From Funneliformis mosseae (taxonomy: Eukaryota; Glomeromycota; Glomeromycetes; Glomerales; Glomeraceae), in NCBI GenBank assembly GCA_910592005.1, contig CAJVPP010003763.1, positions 1-10,819 on the forward strand: 10,819 bases of DNA. Reading direction: 5' to 3'. Made by a program: the position numbers and the translations under genes. Position 1 is the stretch's first letter. Each line of letters starts with the position of its first letter. The notes below the pieces were generated by a model. The model saw only the letters and a list, made by a program, of their open reading frames with translations. It ran no database searches and was not told the origin of the DNA. Below, one piece after another: positions 1-8,918 of this stretch.

Positions 1-68
<68 letters not shown>

Positions 69-78
69 AAAAAAAAAG

Positions 79-143
<65 letters not shown>
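1..143 (+). repeat. Poly(A) tract
   Basis: The first 143 bases are all A except for a C at 68 and a G at 78. It could be the poly(A) tail of a retroposed element lying upstream of the window, an expanded A tract, or an assembly artefact at a contig edge. The sequence alone cannot separate these. Confidence 0.9.
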
Positions 144-147
<4 letters not shown>

Positions 148-566
148 ATGAAAAAAAATGCACCCTCCCCATTCGAAGTTTTTCTATCGTATTTATTTTT
201 TCATCGCCCCTCACGTAATATGATTTATTTATTTATATATATAATATATTGTACATAGTTATAAAAATTCAAAAAAATTCAAAAGAAACAATAATTACAT
301 ATAAACAGTTATTTATATAGATATCAACAAAAAATAAAATTTCTTGAGGGAGAAATTTTTTTTTTTTAAAAAAAAAAAAAATCTTTTTTGAAGTTTTGAC
401 TTTTGAGAGCATTTTTTTTTTCTATATCACGTTCGCGCGAATTACTTTTTTAAATAGTTTAGTTTCTATGATCTTTATAAAAAATAATAAAGTTTAAAAG
501 CATATCAATAACAAAACGAGAAAGAAAATTTATTATAATGATATCAAAATCAACAAGAATACAACT
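144..566. other. AT-rich intergenic stretch, no gene seen
   Basis: No convincing reading frame on either strand. The left part has two C-rich patches, CCCTCCCC near 163 and a CCCCT stress-element-like pentamer at 207-211, followed by a TATA-like run around 230-250. This could be promoter-like sequence, but no gene follows that would confirm it. A T12/A14 palindrome sits at 356-381. Confidence 0.5.
356..381. repeat. T-run/A-run palindrome 1
   Basis: Twelve T followed directly by fourteen A. It is one of three such T(n)A(n) junctions in the left 3.3 kb; the others are at 1679-1705 and 3060-3082. It may be a simple-sequence expansion or the scar of a small inverted element. Confidence 0.85.
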
Positions 567-659
567 TATGGGAAGATTGCTAAGAAAATCAAGTTCTGAG
601 AATTTTTTATTTTTAATTAAAAAATTCTCAGAACAGATTTTCCTATCAATCTTCCCATA
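567..659. mobile_element. Short foldback (MITE-like) element
   Basis: The two halves are near-perfect inverted copies. The left arm starts TATGGGAAGATTG at 567 and the right arm ends CAATCTTCCCATA at 659. The inner 16 bp (594-609 against 618-633) pair perfectly around an 8-nt loop, while the outer arms have a few mismatches and a one-base bulge. If the terminal TA at 567-568 and 658-659 is a target duplication, the core is 89 bp (569-657), as in Tc1/mariner-derived foldback MITEs. A small-RNA hairpin is the alternative. An open frame across it on the minus strand is a by-product of the palindrome. Confidence 0.65.
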
Positions 660-1012
660 TAATAGAAACAATGCCAATTGCTATTTGTATCACAATATTA
701 ATCTAGTGTATTAAATGAATGTGTGAGATGTATCATTTAATTCTATCAATTACGCGCTTATTTCATACATTTATGATTAATACAATGAGAACTGATTTTT
801 GATTATTAATATTTTTTCTTTTTTTGTAATTTAAGTGAATTACTTCAAATTAAAATATTTTTTAATTCCAAGATTAAAAAAAAAAAAGAGAGAGACGCGA
901 TTTTATATCTAGAGAATGAGTAAATAAGAACATTAAACGCATTTATCATATAAATTTAATAAGAATGCTAAAGGAGGATAAATTTTTATTGTGTGATTGA
1001 TTCATCTGTTGA
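660..1012. other. AT-rich intergenic stretch, no gene seen
   Basis: No supported gene. It contains a short inverted repeat (ATTAAATGA at 710-718 against TCATTTAAT at 733-741) and an A-run followed by GAGAGAGA near 876-896. Confidence 0.4.
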
Positions 1013-1180
1013 TGGTCCTTTCCTTATGATTGGACTTGGCCTCCGAAGTGGACAAGGTTCTTGATCTATGAGGAGACATGATTAGAATTTAGAAATATTT
1101 TTGACGAGTTGAAATATAAAAACACTTACGACAACGAAAAGCATGCCTTTGCGAAGTGGAAAAGGCCAAATTCAAATTGA
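1013..1180 (+). pseudogene. Possible broken exon of unknown protein
   Basis: This frame reads 55 codons of protein-like sequence, rich in W, K, E, D and Y, interrupted once by TGA at 1079 and closed by a double TGA at 1178-1183. Segments such as WTWPPKWTRFLIYEET and NIFDELKYKNTYDNEKHAF look more like real protein than chance translation of AT-rich DNA. The internal TGA would fit a CGA (Arg) codon changed by C-to-T. There is no in-frame ATG at its beginning and a stop lies just upstream at 1010. I do not recognise the family. It overlaps, in another frame, the alternative spliced reading at 1143-1527, and both are unlikely to be real. Confidence 0.3.
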
Positions 1181-1527
1181 TGAACAAGGTAATTATCAAT
1201 GCGATATACACGAAAAATTTCATTTTATGAAAATTTTTTGTTACAAAGTTAAATATATTATACGTATATTATTTGTTATTTATGATTTTAGGAAAAAAAT
1301 TTCTTGGGTGTAAATACTTCAAGATGTTGAGTTTATATGAACATACTCCACGCTTTTCTATCCGCGAGATAATCGTAACATTTATAGAAGAACTGGTGAT
1401 ACGAAAGTCACAATCATCCCTTCTTTCTAATTTAGGTTACAAAGGTTTTAAATTGTTCGATTTTATGAGATGCATAAATTCTTCGTGTTTTCGATATGAG
1501 TGGTACGTAAATAAAAGTTATTTATAA
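1143..1527 (+). CDS. Speculative two-exon small ORF
   Basis: An ATG at 1143 opens a 15-codon exon ending AACAAG at 1188. A GTAATT donor at 1189 and a TTTTAG acceptor ending at 1291 would define a 103-base intron containing in-frame stops. The second exon runs to TAA at 1525-1527, giving about 93 residues starting MPLRSGKGQ. No domain is recognised, and it has no obvious signal peptide or membrane segment. In another frame, 1359-1430 reads YPRDNRNIYRRTGDT, which looks equally protein-like, so the exon may be a frameshifted relic. It overlaps the broken frame at 1013-1180. A spliced transcript would decide between them. Confidence 0.2.
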
Positions 1528-1608
1528 AGATTAATATCAAAGATCCATTATGGAAAACAAAAGATGTGCGTGTTACATTGAGGCGCAGTATTTTTTTATT
1601 TTTTTATT

Positions 1609-1632
1609 TTCAAGAAAAATTTATTTCTTGAA
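1609..1632. repeat. Perfect 9-bp hairpin
   Basis: TTCAAGAAA (1609-1617) pairs with TTTCTTGAA (1624-1632) across a 6-base AT loop. Each arm contains TTCNNGAA, the core of a heat-shock element, but there is no gene placement that supports a regulatory reading. It may simply be a local palindrome. Confidence 0.6.
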
Positions 1633-1678
1633 TGTCAAACAAAGGTAAATCATTGTTTTGTTTCATTCATCCATCGAC

Positions 1679-1705
1679 TTTTTTTTTTTTATAAAAAAAA
1701 AAAAA
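1679..1705. repeat. T-run/A-run palindrome 2
   Basis: Twelve T, then AT, then thirteen A. It resembles the runs at 356-381 and 3060-3082. Confidence 0.85.
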
Positions 1706-1852
1706 TTTAAAAATTTAAAAATTAAAAATTAGAAACGTGTAATGAAATCAAATGATGCAATGATGCATCAAAGTATATTCAAGTAGGTTATATTTTTCAT
1801 TTGAAAATGATTGTGTACAATTTAAATTTCATACCTAAAAAAATTTTACATT

Positions 1853-2890
1853 TTAATATCTATAATTTCTTCTCCTACTTTTGTTCGTGTACGGTCTGAC
1901 CGGACAATATAATTTTGGATGATCGCCGCTACATTCACTGTTAAGACACTCATGAGCTCGCTTACAATAAGGACCCGAGCATCGGCCTTTATTCCAATTG
2001 ATACATATTTCTTGCTCTTCCGTTTGATCTGATTCATCTTGTTCAGGTTCGGTTTTGAGCATCACTTGAGAAATCAGGTGATGCAAACTCAAATCGTTCT
2101 GGTGTACCTTGAGCGTTAAAGTTCTATCTTCAACAACGCGAAGCCTTCTTGCCATATCATAATTATAAACCGCTTCGAAAGGGTATTGGGTGGTCATTTG
2201 TATGATATGTGAATCGTATTCACATAATTCTTCATGTCGATGAGGGTAAAGCATCGTAACCGCTTTTTGATAAATTCTAAATGCACTACTCCATTCCATC
2301 CAGCTCTGAATTGGACTAGTTTGTCTCCATGAGACATCATGAATTTGGATTTCGAAATCTTGATGTTCGAATAGACTTGCAATCCCGTCTTTTGTAAAAT
2401 CTTCAAAATTCACATATTCAGACAACGCTACTTTCTCCCATAGATACTTTGGTAGGTTTGGTTTCTTGGGTAACATTTCTATTTGATGTAATCCCGCTTT
2501 GAGATTTGTTAACCACCATTGTCGACTTTCCTCAGTTTCACGCGCTGCTGGATCGGATATGCTTTTGCGACAGAGATGATTCGTTTTAAGGGAATAATCA
2601 AATGGTTTTGGATCAGAATTAGCTGTCCATAATCCGAGCCATTCATCAGGTGAAGGCGGTCGACCATTATTGACGTTATAATTTTTAATATCATTCTCGT
2701 AAGATTGGAGAGCAAAGTTTGCTATTAATTTGGTTTCTTCGATTAATTTTTGTGAATCCACATTTGATCTTCTCTTGGTTGAAATTGCAGTGGTTGTTGT
2801 CGAGCTTGATGATACCGAGAAATCAGATGATGGTTCTGATTCCATTTTAAAATATTTGCCAAGTTGAAACGTTTCACGCGCATGTCTCAT
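1853..2890 (-). CDS. Gag-like zinc-finger protein (DIRS/Ngaro-type, possibly solo or domesticated)
   Basis: An intact 345-codon frame, ATG at 2890 to TAA at 1853, with an upstream in-frame stop at 2963-2965. The second Met (residue 16, ATG at 2845) has an AAAATGG context and may be the true start. Residues 20-40 are Ser/Thr-rich and disordered. The core (about 125-260) has a Trp/aliphatic helical pattern including SWMEWSSAFRIYQKAV, YPHRHEELCEYDSHI and YNYDMARRLR. That spacing resembles the Gag-like domain found ahead of reverse transcriptase or recombinase in DIRS/Ngaro elements (recalled, not searched). An acidic linker (280-293) precedes two zinc modules: C296-x7-C304-x4-C309-x3-H313, then C315-x4-C320-x3-H324-x4-C329. 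The tail is basic (KSRRRNYRY). It probably binds nucleic acid. No reverse transcriptase, RNase H or tyrosine recombinase is visible on either side, so it may be a solo remnant or a host-adopted gene. The frame is unbroken and its GC is well above the flanks. Confidence 0.85.
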   Translation of the reverse strand: MRHARETFQLGKYFKMESEPSSDFSVSSSSTTTTAISTKRRSNVDSQKLIEETKLIANFALQSYENDIKNYNVNNGRPPSPDEWLGLWTANSDPKPFDYSLKTNHLCRKSISDPAARETEESRQWWLTNLKAGLHQIEMLPKKPNLPKYLWEKVALSEYVNFEDFTKDGIASLFEHQDFEIQIHDVSWRQTSPIQSWMEWSSAFRIYQKAVTMLYPHRHEELCEYDSHIIQMTTQYPFEAVYNYDMARRLRVVEDRTLTLKVHQNDLSLHHLISQVMLKTEPEQDESDQTEEQEICINWNKGRCSGPYCKRAHECLNSECSGDHPKLYCPVRPYTNKSRRRNYRY

Positions 2891-2999
2891 ATTTCTGACG
2901 TGTAAATCCTTGTGCTTATTTATTTTTTTCGTGTTTTTTTTTTTTTTTCTTTTTGTTATTCCTTATTTATGTTATTGATGTGAACCTTTGAAAGTTATT
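2891..2999 (-). promoter_or_regulatory. A-rich upstream leader of the zinc-finger gene
   Basis: On the minus strand the sequence just ahead of the ATG is a purine-rich leader: a long A run interrupted by G and C (T-rich on plus, about 2921-2955). Such A-rich leaders are common ahead of fungal start codons. No clear TATA box or transcription start can be fixed. Confidence 0.3.
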
Positions 3000-3288
3000 T
3001 CTTTGGTGGGTAAAAGCAAAGGACAGTCAAGAATAATGGAAAAACTTTCTTTTCCCCTATTTTTTTTTTTTTAAAAAAAAAAGAGAGCCTTGTATAACTA
3101 ACTCGATTCATATTAGAAATCCCCTGAATGCTAATTCTTTGTGTGAATAAGCAAGAGAACCGTTCAGGCAAAAGATTAGTATAAAGTAAACGTGTCGTCT
3201 TTCCTGTTAAAACACGTTCCTTTCGATTATAAAGATCGTCATGATTTGATTGATAATTTACAAATAGTAGTATTCCTGCGCCAATCAA
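3000..3288 (-). pseudogene. Weak coding-like fragment of unknown identity
   Basis: A minus-strand frame stays open for about 97 codons and has noticeably higher GC than the DNA to its right. Its first part reads GAGILLFVNYQSNHDD, with a short hydrophobic stretch, then a basic Lys/Arg-containing stretch. No ATG begins it: the frame opens after a stop at 3313-3315 and the first Met is deep inside. It would be an exon only if GGCGCAG (AG at 3277-3278) is a splice acceptor. The last third is low complexity, coming from the T13/A10 palindrome. No family recognised. It may be chance or a truncated exon cut by the AT island. Confidence 0.2.
3060..3082. repeat. T-run/A-run palindrome 3
   Basis: Thirteen T followed directly by ten A, then GAGAG. 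It is the third such junction in the left part of the window. Confidence 0.85.
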
Positions 3289-3289
3289 A

Positions 3290-5939
3290 TGACAAAAATT
3301 ATATACATAAGTTTAATTTTCAAAATTAATTTCAGTTTAATAATTGATAATATTCTTTTTTCTTAATTTCAAATTTTTTTACATTTCCTTATAAAAGTAA
3401 AAATTTTAATACTATATTTTGATTATAAATTATATGTTTTATTTACATTTACATTTACATGAAATAAAAAAAATTTATTTATAAGTTTAATAATGATTTA
3501 TTATACTTAATAATTATTTTTGATATTTTCTTTATTAATAGAAAAAAATATGAAATTTTTTATAAGTTATTTATTTTAGATTTTATAAAATTTATTAAAT
3601 ATAATATTATTATTTATTAACTTTAACATTAAATATATAAAAAAAAAAAATAATAATTTATATTAATCTATAAATAAATGAAATATTATAAAAAATTAAT
3701 AAAATTAATAAATACATAGTACAAAAAGTCTATACTTAATAATATAAATGTAACACTTAAAATCTTTCATCTTTTTAAAAAAATAAAATCTAGAAAAAAT
3801 AAACTGGTAACTTTATTCTTTAAGATAAGCTTTATTAAACTACCAGTCAGTTTTTCAAATAAGTTTTATATAAAAAATTATAGACATTCAAAAATAGATA
3901 ATTTTTATATAATAGTCGTAAATTTAAAACATATATTATTTTTTGAAATTTATGATAATTCAAGTTGGCATTATAGTAATTAATCATAATTTTCAGCCTA
4001 AATTATTATAATTTTAAAATGATACACAAATAAAATAATTAATAACTTATTTTTTATTAGTCAATTACTAATTACATTATATAAAATTCACAAAAAATTT
4101 TAAAACATTGTTGAGATTAAGACTTTCAGTACTATATTATATTTTAATTTTTAAATAAAAGTTTAAATTAAAAAAATTAAATAATATTTAAATTTTAATA
4201 AATTAATAAATTATTAAAAGATAAATATTTTAAATATTATACTTTTATACATTTTTAATTGATTAAATATTTTTAATTTATAAAAATTATTTAATAGTAT
4301 ATTATTTTTTAAACTATAAATAAATATAGTTAAATCTTCAATATAATGAATTTTAATATATTAAATAATGCAATATAATAGATTTATAATATGATATAAA
4401 TTTTATTATGAGAAAATCTAATTATATCAAATTTTATTAGTTAAATACTATATAATATTTATCAAAATAAAATGTATAAATATTGATATATAAAAAATCC
4501 TTCTTATAACAAATTTTTTATAATATTTTTTACAAAATTAATTTTTAATTAAATTATAAATAATATTTTAATATTGGTTTTTTTTTCAAATATAATAAAT
4601 ACATTCTTATAATATTAATAAAAATGATTTTTGTATATTTTATATTTCATTTTATTTTTTCTATTATATAATTTTTCTAAAATACCAAAATAAAGTTAAC
4701 TTTTAACTTTATATAACAATCTAAAACCTCTAGAAAAATACAAAATTTTTATTATAATATAAAAAATAAGTTTATTTAAAAAATTAACTTCATTATTTTT
4801 AAAAAATAAAAACTTAGTTAATGAATATAATATTAATGAAAAAATGTTTAGTAATATTTTAAAAATAATAGACTATTAGTTTATATAGATAGTAATTTAT
4901 ATTAATTACTAATTAGTTTAAAATCAGTACTGTATAATAATAATTTTATAATAAAATTCAGAAATAATTACAATAATAAAAAATGCTATTTTTACATCTT
5001 ACGTACATACTAAATCTCTATCTATAAAATAATAATAAAATAATACAAAATAAATATTAGTCTTATTTTATCAGGTATACTTATTAAAAAAATATCATTA
5101 TAGTCTATTAGTAAAAGTCTTTATCTAATTCTAATAAAATTACAAATTATTTTTATTTGAGTGAAGTAAATAACTAAGCAGTATTTAACAATCTTAAATT
5201 TATTATTATAGCAATTATTAGTAATAAAAATAATAATAGTTTTTATTAGGTTATGTGTATCAATATAATGATATTGTGAAAATTACAAATGATCTAACTA
5301 ATACTATCTTTGAAGTTTATTTATAATAAAAATCCACTATTCTGATTTATTAATAATAGGATAGAATGATGAAAAAATAATAAATAAATTGTATGAAGAT
5401 ATTTCTTTTACTCTTTGTTTCTTTTTACTTGAAAATATAAGAATATTTATATATGAGTGAAGTATTCAACGTATATAGATTAGTATTATACTAGATCTAA
5501 ATACAAATCTTCTCTTATTTATAAATATGAAAATAACCAGACATTATTTATTTCTAAATTGAAGAAATTTTATTTACTATTGAAGTATATCAAGATCAAA
5601 AACTTCAAATTATATTTATAAGTAAAATCTAATTAATTGTATAGAAAAATTTAGAATACTCAATAACAATAAATAAAAAATTTTAATAGGAATTAATTAT
5701 TTGATATTGATAACTATATAATAAAATCTCTAAATCAAAAACAAAAAAGACCAACATATTCATCTCAAGAATAGAAATATTATAATATTATAAAATCAAT
5801 TTTTGATTTTCATCTAAAACAAAGAATAATTGCAAATATTAATTAGTATCAATTATTCATAAAATAGGATAAACAAATATGACTTTTGATTAATCTAAAT
5901 AATAAATTATATAAAATATACTCTGAAAATTATCAATTC
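3290..5939. other. Extremely AT-rich island, no readable gene
   Basis: Composition falls abruptly after about 3290. Many 60-base stretches hold only one to three G or C, for example 3601-3660 and 4141-4200. There is a small 6-bp tandem repeat (ACATTT) at about 3443-3459 and a 7-bp GC-containing inverted repeat (ACTGGTA at 3803-3809, TACCAGT at 3841-3847). No frame reads as convincing protein, although the right part (about 5400-5700) has semi-open stretches that may be the eroded start of the element gene that follows. I see it as the most heavily mutated part of a decayed repeat. Confidence 0.6.
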
Positions 5940-8112
5940 AGTACGAGAGTGATAGGTGTATAGTAAATCTTTCTTTATGCTATTAGTGTCAATAAGGTAA
6001 CTCCTTGGTCTTATGAAAAAAAAGATATTATTGAGAAAGATTTCTAATATAAATTAAAAATTCTATAAAATAACTAATTATAAATTTATTTTAGTATCAA
6101 TTTTAGTCAAAATCCAACTATTCAAAATAAGATCATGCATTACTTACCTATTATATAGATAAAACTTCTTATCAAGGATATTCTAGCTGAAAATTTAATT
6201 TTAACCTTTTAGTAAAGCTTTAATCATATATTAGAAGTTAACAAAAAAAATCATAATGCAAAATATTATGTATTGCAATTGATTTTACTTATAAAAAACT
6301 ACAAAAAAATTTAGGCATAAGTAATTTGTAATATATTAGTAAATATTGAAATAATTTACTAATATAATTAAACATTAGATTAAATGATGTATTATATTAG
6401 AATTATATAAATATATACGAATAAATAGCTATGAAGCATTTTCACTAAATAAACCAAATTTTTATCAAGTAAAATTTACTACTAAACAATTATAACAATT
6501 TAAATTTTTTTTCTATAAATAAAAATGTCAATATAAATTTTTATAAAACTGATAATATAAGTGGATTATTAGTACTTTACTTATAAAATCATAAAAAAGT
6601 TTTATAGAATTAATTTTATGATATCCTAATAGAATGCAAAAATATCCTTTATAACAAGATTAAATGGTAAACGCTTTATATATAAAGAAAATTTAGATAG
6701 ACTTTATTTAAAATATAATGAATATGAATATCAAGTATTTGCAAATATTAAAAAATTAATAAATATTAATATTACAAATTTAGTACTTTAAATAAAATCT
6801 TGATAATTCTAAATAATTGTTAATACTTCATTCAAGATTATTTTTATTCTAAGCTATTTTATTATAATAGAATGAATTAATCACTGCTACTCAAAATCTA
6901 TAATGTTATCTTAGAAAGAATTATTTTAAAAATTAAATATAATAAAAGATAGAGTTGCAATTCATGATTTTTGTGTATCGCATTATCTTTTACATACTTT
7001 TGATAATTGTTAAGAAATGTATTTTAATACTTGTGTGAATTGTGAAAGTCTTTTTATTTTTTTCAAAAATTTGAAAAATTATTTACTATTAAATCTGCAT
7101 GGAAATCTTGATAAATATCAAAAAAAATTGATTGCATTTATATCATATTATGCTTATAAAGTATATTTAAATACATAATTATCTGCTATCCTTTTTTAAT
7201 TTAATTCTGATGAGACTTAATTATTGTAAATTATAAAATACATACTAATTCTAAAAAAGTAAAAGAAACAAAAGATGAATAGTTTGATAAATGTGAATAG
7301 ACTTTACATTCAATTTTATTATATATCAAAGATTAACATATCAATAATCTCAATATTAATACTTTAATTATTAGAGTGAAGATACTAAGTAAGATGCTTA
7401 ATTTACAGTATTTCTTTGTATAAAGTAATTAAAACATTTAAAAGAAAACCTAAATTTGTAACCATTATATCTGATAATAGTGGATACTATAATAATACAA
7501 AACTAATGATAATATTATAATATTAAAAGAAATAATATGATATATACGTTCAAAATGGATTTTTTAAATGTTGGAAAAACTAAAACTACTATAGATTCAC
7601 ATCATACCTAAGTAGGTAATTATTTTTATCTTTTTTTAACTTATTATATATTATAATAATCAAATTTTTCTGTTAAAATTACACATGCTATTAATTGATA
7701 TGTTAAACTTAGTTATAAAATCACTTCTGGTAAAGATATTGAGAAGATAATTAAAGATCTATTAGATATCTATATAGAAAACCTTTAACTTAATCAAGTA
7801 TAAGGTAATAAATTTATTTATAAATTCATAATATTTACAATTTTAGTAATAAAATAAATTTTTTTGTAATCCAAGTAGAAAAGTAAAAAAAGTAAAAGCA
7901 AAAAATAAGAATAATTACAGGAATATAAAATTAGAATAAATTTACTTGAAAATATAATAGTGAAGATCTAAATATATTTACGCATAACTTTACTAGAATT
8001 TGAAGAGATAAACAAAATTCTCTCTAATAAAATTCAAATAATTGTTAAAAATCAGATAATCACCCAATCTGATCTTATTATTTTAATTTATTAAATTCAC
8101 AAAATCGTAGAC
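5940..8112 (+). pseudogene. Decayed transposon-like gene with deamination-type stops
   Basis: Plus-strand frames read as protein with many stops. One frame covers about 5940-6330 (NPTIQNKIMHYLPII, DILAENLIL) and again about 6590-7260 (FITRLNGKRFIYKENLDRLY, HDFCVSHYLLHTFDNC, CVNCESLFIFF, YQKKLIAFISYYA). It shifts at about 7270-7430 (TLHSILLYIK and an SEDTK block), shifts back at about 7440-7570 (KPKFVTIISDNSGYYNN) and ends in the second frame at 7573-8112 (KTTIDSHHT, then YVKLSYKITSGKDIEK). The stops at 6045, 6156, 7011, 7176, 7197, 7218, 7279, 7372 and 7390 fit Gln or Trp codons altered by C-to-T or G-to-A. Cysteine/histidine pairs near 6972-7045 suggest a zinc-binding region. The SDN and IDSHH motifs suggest a DDE-type or related transposase, but I cannot name the family. 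The original protein probably exceeded 600 residues. Confidence 0.6.
7616..7677 (+). other. Relic intron inside the decayed gene
   Basis: Coding resemblance stops after the IDSHHT motif at a consensus AG|GTAATT donor (7616) and resumes at ITHAIN (7678) in the same frame after about 62 pyrimidine-rich and AT-rich bases containing stops. The expected AG acceptor is missing: the sequence reads TTAAA just before 7678, which a G-to-A change of TTAGA or a similar form would explain. Confidence 0.4.
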
Positions 8113-8374
8113 TATACTAAGGATTAATTATAAAGATATCTTTACATTAATATTTAAATAATCATTGTAATTTAGATGATTTATTTTTTTGTTTAAAATA
8201 AATTTTATTATTAAAAATGTAGAAGATTAAATAAATAATTTAGTAAATTATAAAATTATAAAATTATAAATAATAAAACATAATATTCTAATAAATATAT
8301 TATAATATATGAATATATAATAGAAGATTTAATAAAACAAATAGAAGTGTAATTAAATTTGAAATATAAAGAGT
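8113..8374. other. AT-rich spacer, no gene seen
   Basis: Almost only A and T, with short direct repeats such as AAATTATA around 8246-8270. Nothing is supported here. Confidence 0.4.
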
Positions 8375-8850
8375 AATTTAATTTATTCTATTTTATCAAA
8401 TTTACATTTATCTTTTCTATTACTTTCATTCTATTATTATCATTACTTTTGCCTCTTTATAATTATTTATATATTCTTTATTATCACTATTTTCTTTATT
8501 TTTTACCTTTGTCTCATTTATTACTTTCATCATTACTTTTGCCTATTTTTTAACATATTTTCATCATAATTACTTTTATATACCTATTTTTTATCACAAT
8601 TAATTTCTTACTTATTTTTATAATTTATACTTTTATATGTCTATTTTTCATAACTATTACTTTTACACATTTTATTATTATTTTACCTCTTTTATCAGCA
8701 TCATTATTACTATCCTGTTACCTTTATCTTCTTACTATTACTATTACTTTTATTTATTTTTCACTACCATTATTTTTACATTATTTATCACTATTATTAA
8801 CTATGCTATTTTATTATTCTATTACCTTACTTTTATTATCACTATTTAAA
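8375..8850. repeat. Tract almost free of G (degenerate minisatellite)
   Basis: Between 8401 and 8850 the plus strand carries about 73 C but only 7 G. Short motifs recur irregularly: ATTACTTTTGCCT twice, plus many TTATCACTATT, TTACTTTTA and TTACCT variants. This points to an eroded tandem repeat whose units had C on one strand only. The open frame at 8637-8849 is low-complexity Ile/Phe/Tyr translation of the repeat and not a gene. Confidence 0.65.
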
Positions 8851-8918
8851 TTTTAAAAATAAAATTTATAAATTTATCTGTAACTATTTTTATTTAGTTT
8901 TGAGATTTTATTTCAGGT

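Larger units (their letters stand above)
1528..1852. other. Intergenic region downstream of the zinc-finger gene
   Basis: This is the 3' flank of the minus-strand gene ending at 1853. Read on the minus strand it has AATAAA hexamers (TTTATT on plus around 1588-1605 and at 1620-1625), possible polyadenylation signals about 230-260 bases after the stop. It also holds a short hairpin at 1609-1632, a T12/A13 palindrome at 1679-1705 and AAAAATTT direct repeats at about 1698-1731. No coding sequence is seen. Confidence 0.4.

Noticed and set aside
459..677. Minus-strand 72-codon open frame
   Set aside because: It runs straight through the foldback palindrome. Its repeated-looking peptide comes from the inverted arms, with low-complexity Ile/Leu/Phe sequence elsewhere.
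1846..2715. Three shorter minus-strand frames inside the zinc-finger gene
   Set aside because: They are other-frame shadows of the 345-codon gene and show no domain features.
5395..5700. Further upstream coding part of the decayed element
   Set aside because: Open stretches exist, but their composition is too biased to Ile, Asn, Lys, Leu and Tyr to tell from chance in such AT-rich DNA.
7440..7800. Ty1/copia or Ty3/gypsy integrase, suggested by the SDN motif
   Set aside because: The sequence after SDN lacks the usual HPQ.NG-type stretch and second catalytic context, and instead has KTTIDSHH followed by an apparent intron.
8637..8849. Plus-strand 70-codon frame rich in Ile, Phe and Tyr, resembling a membrane protein
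   Set aside because: It is the translation of the G-free repeat tract. The hydrophobic look follows from T-rich codons.
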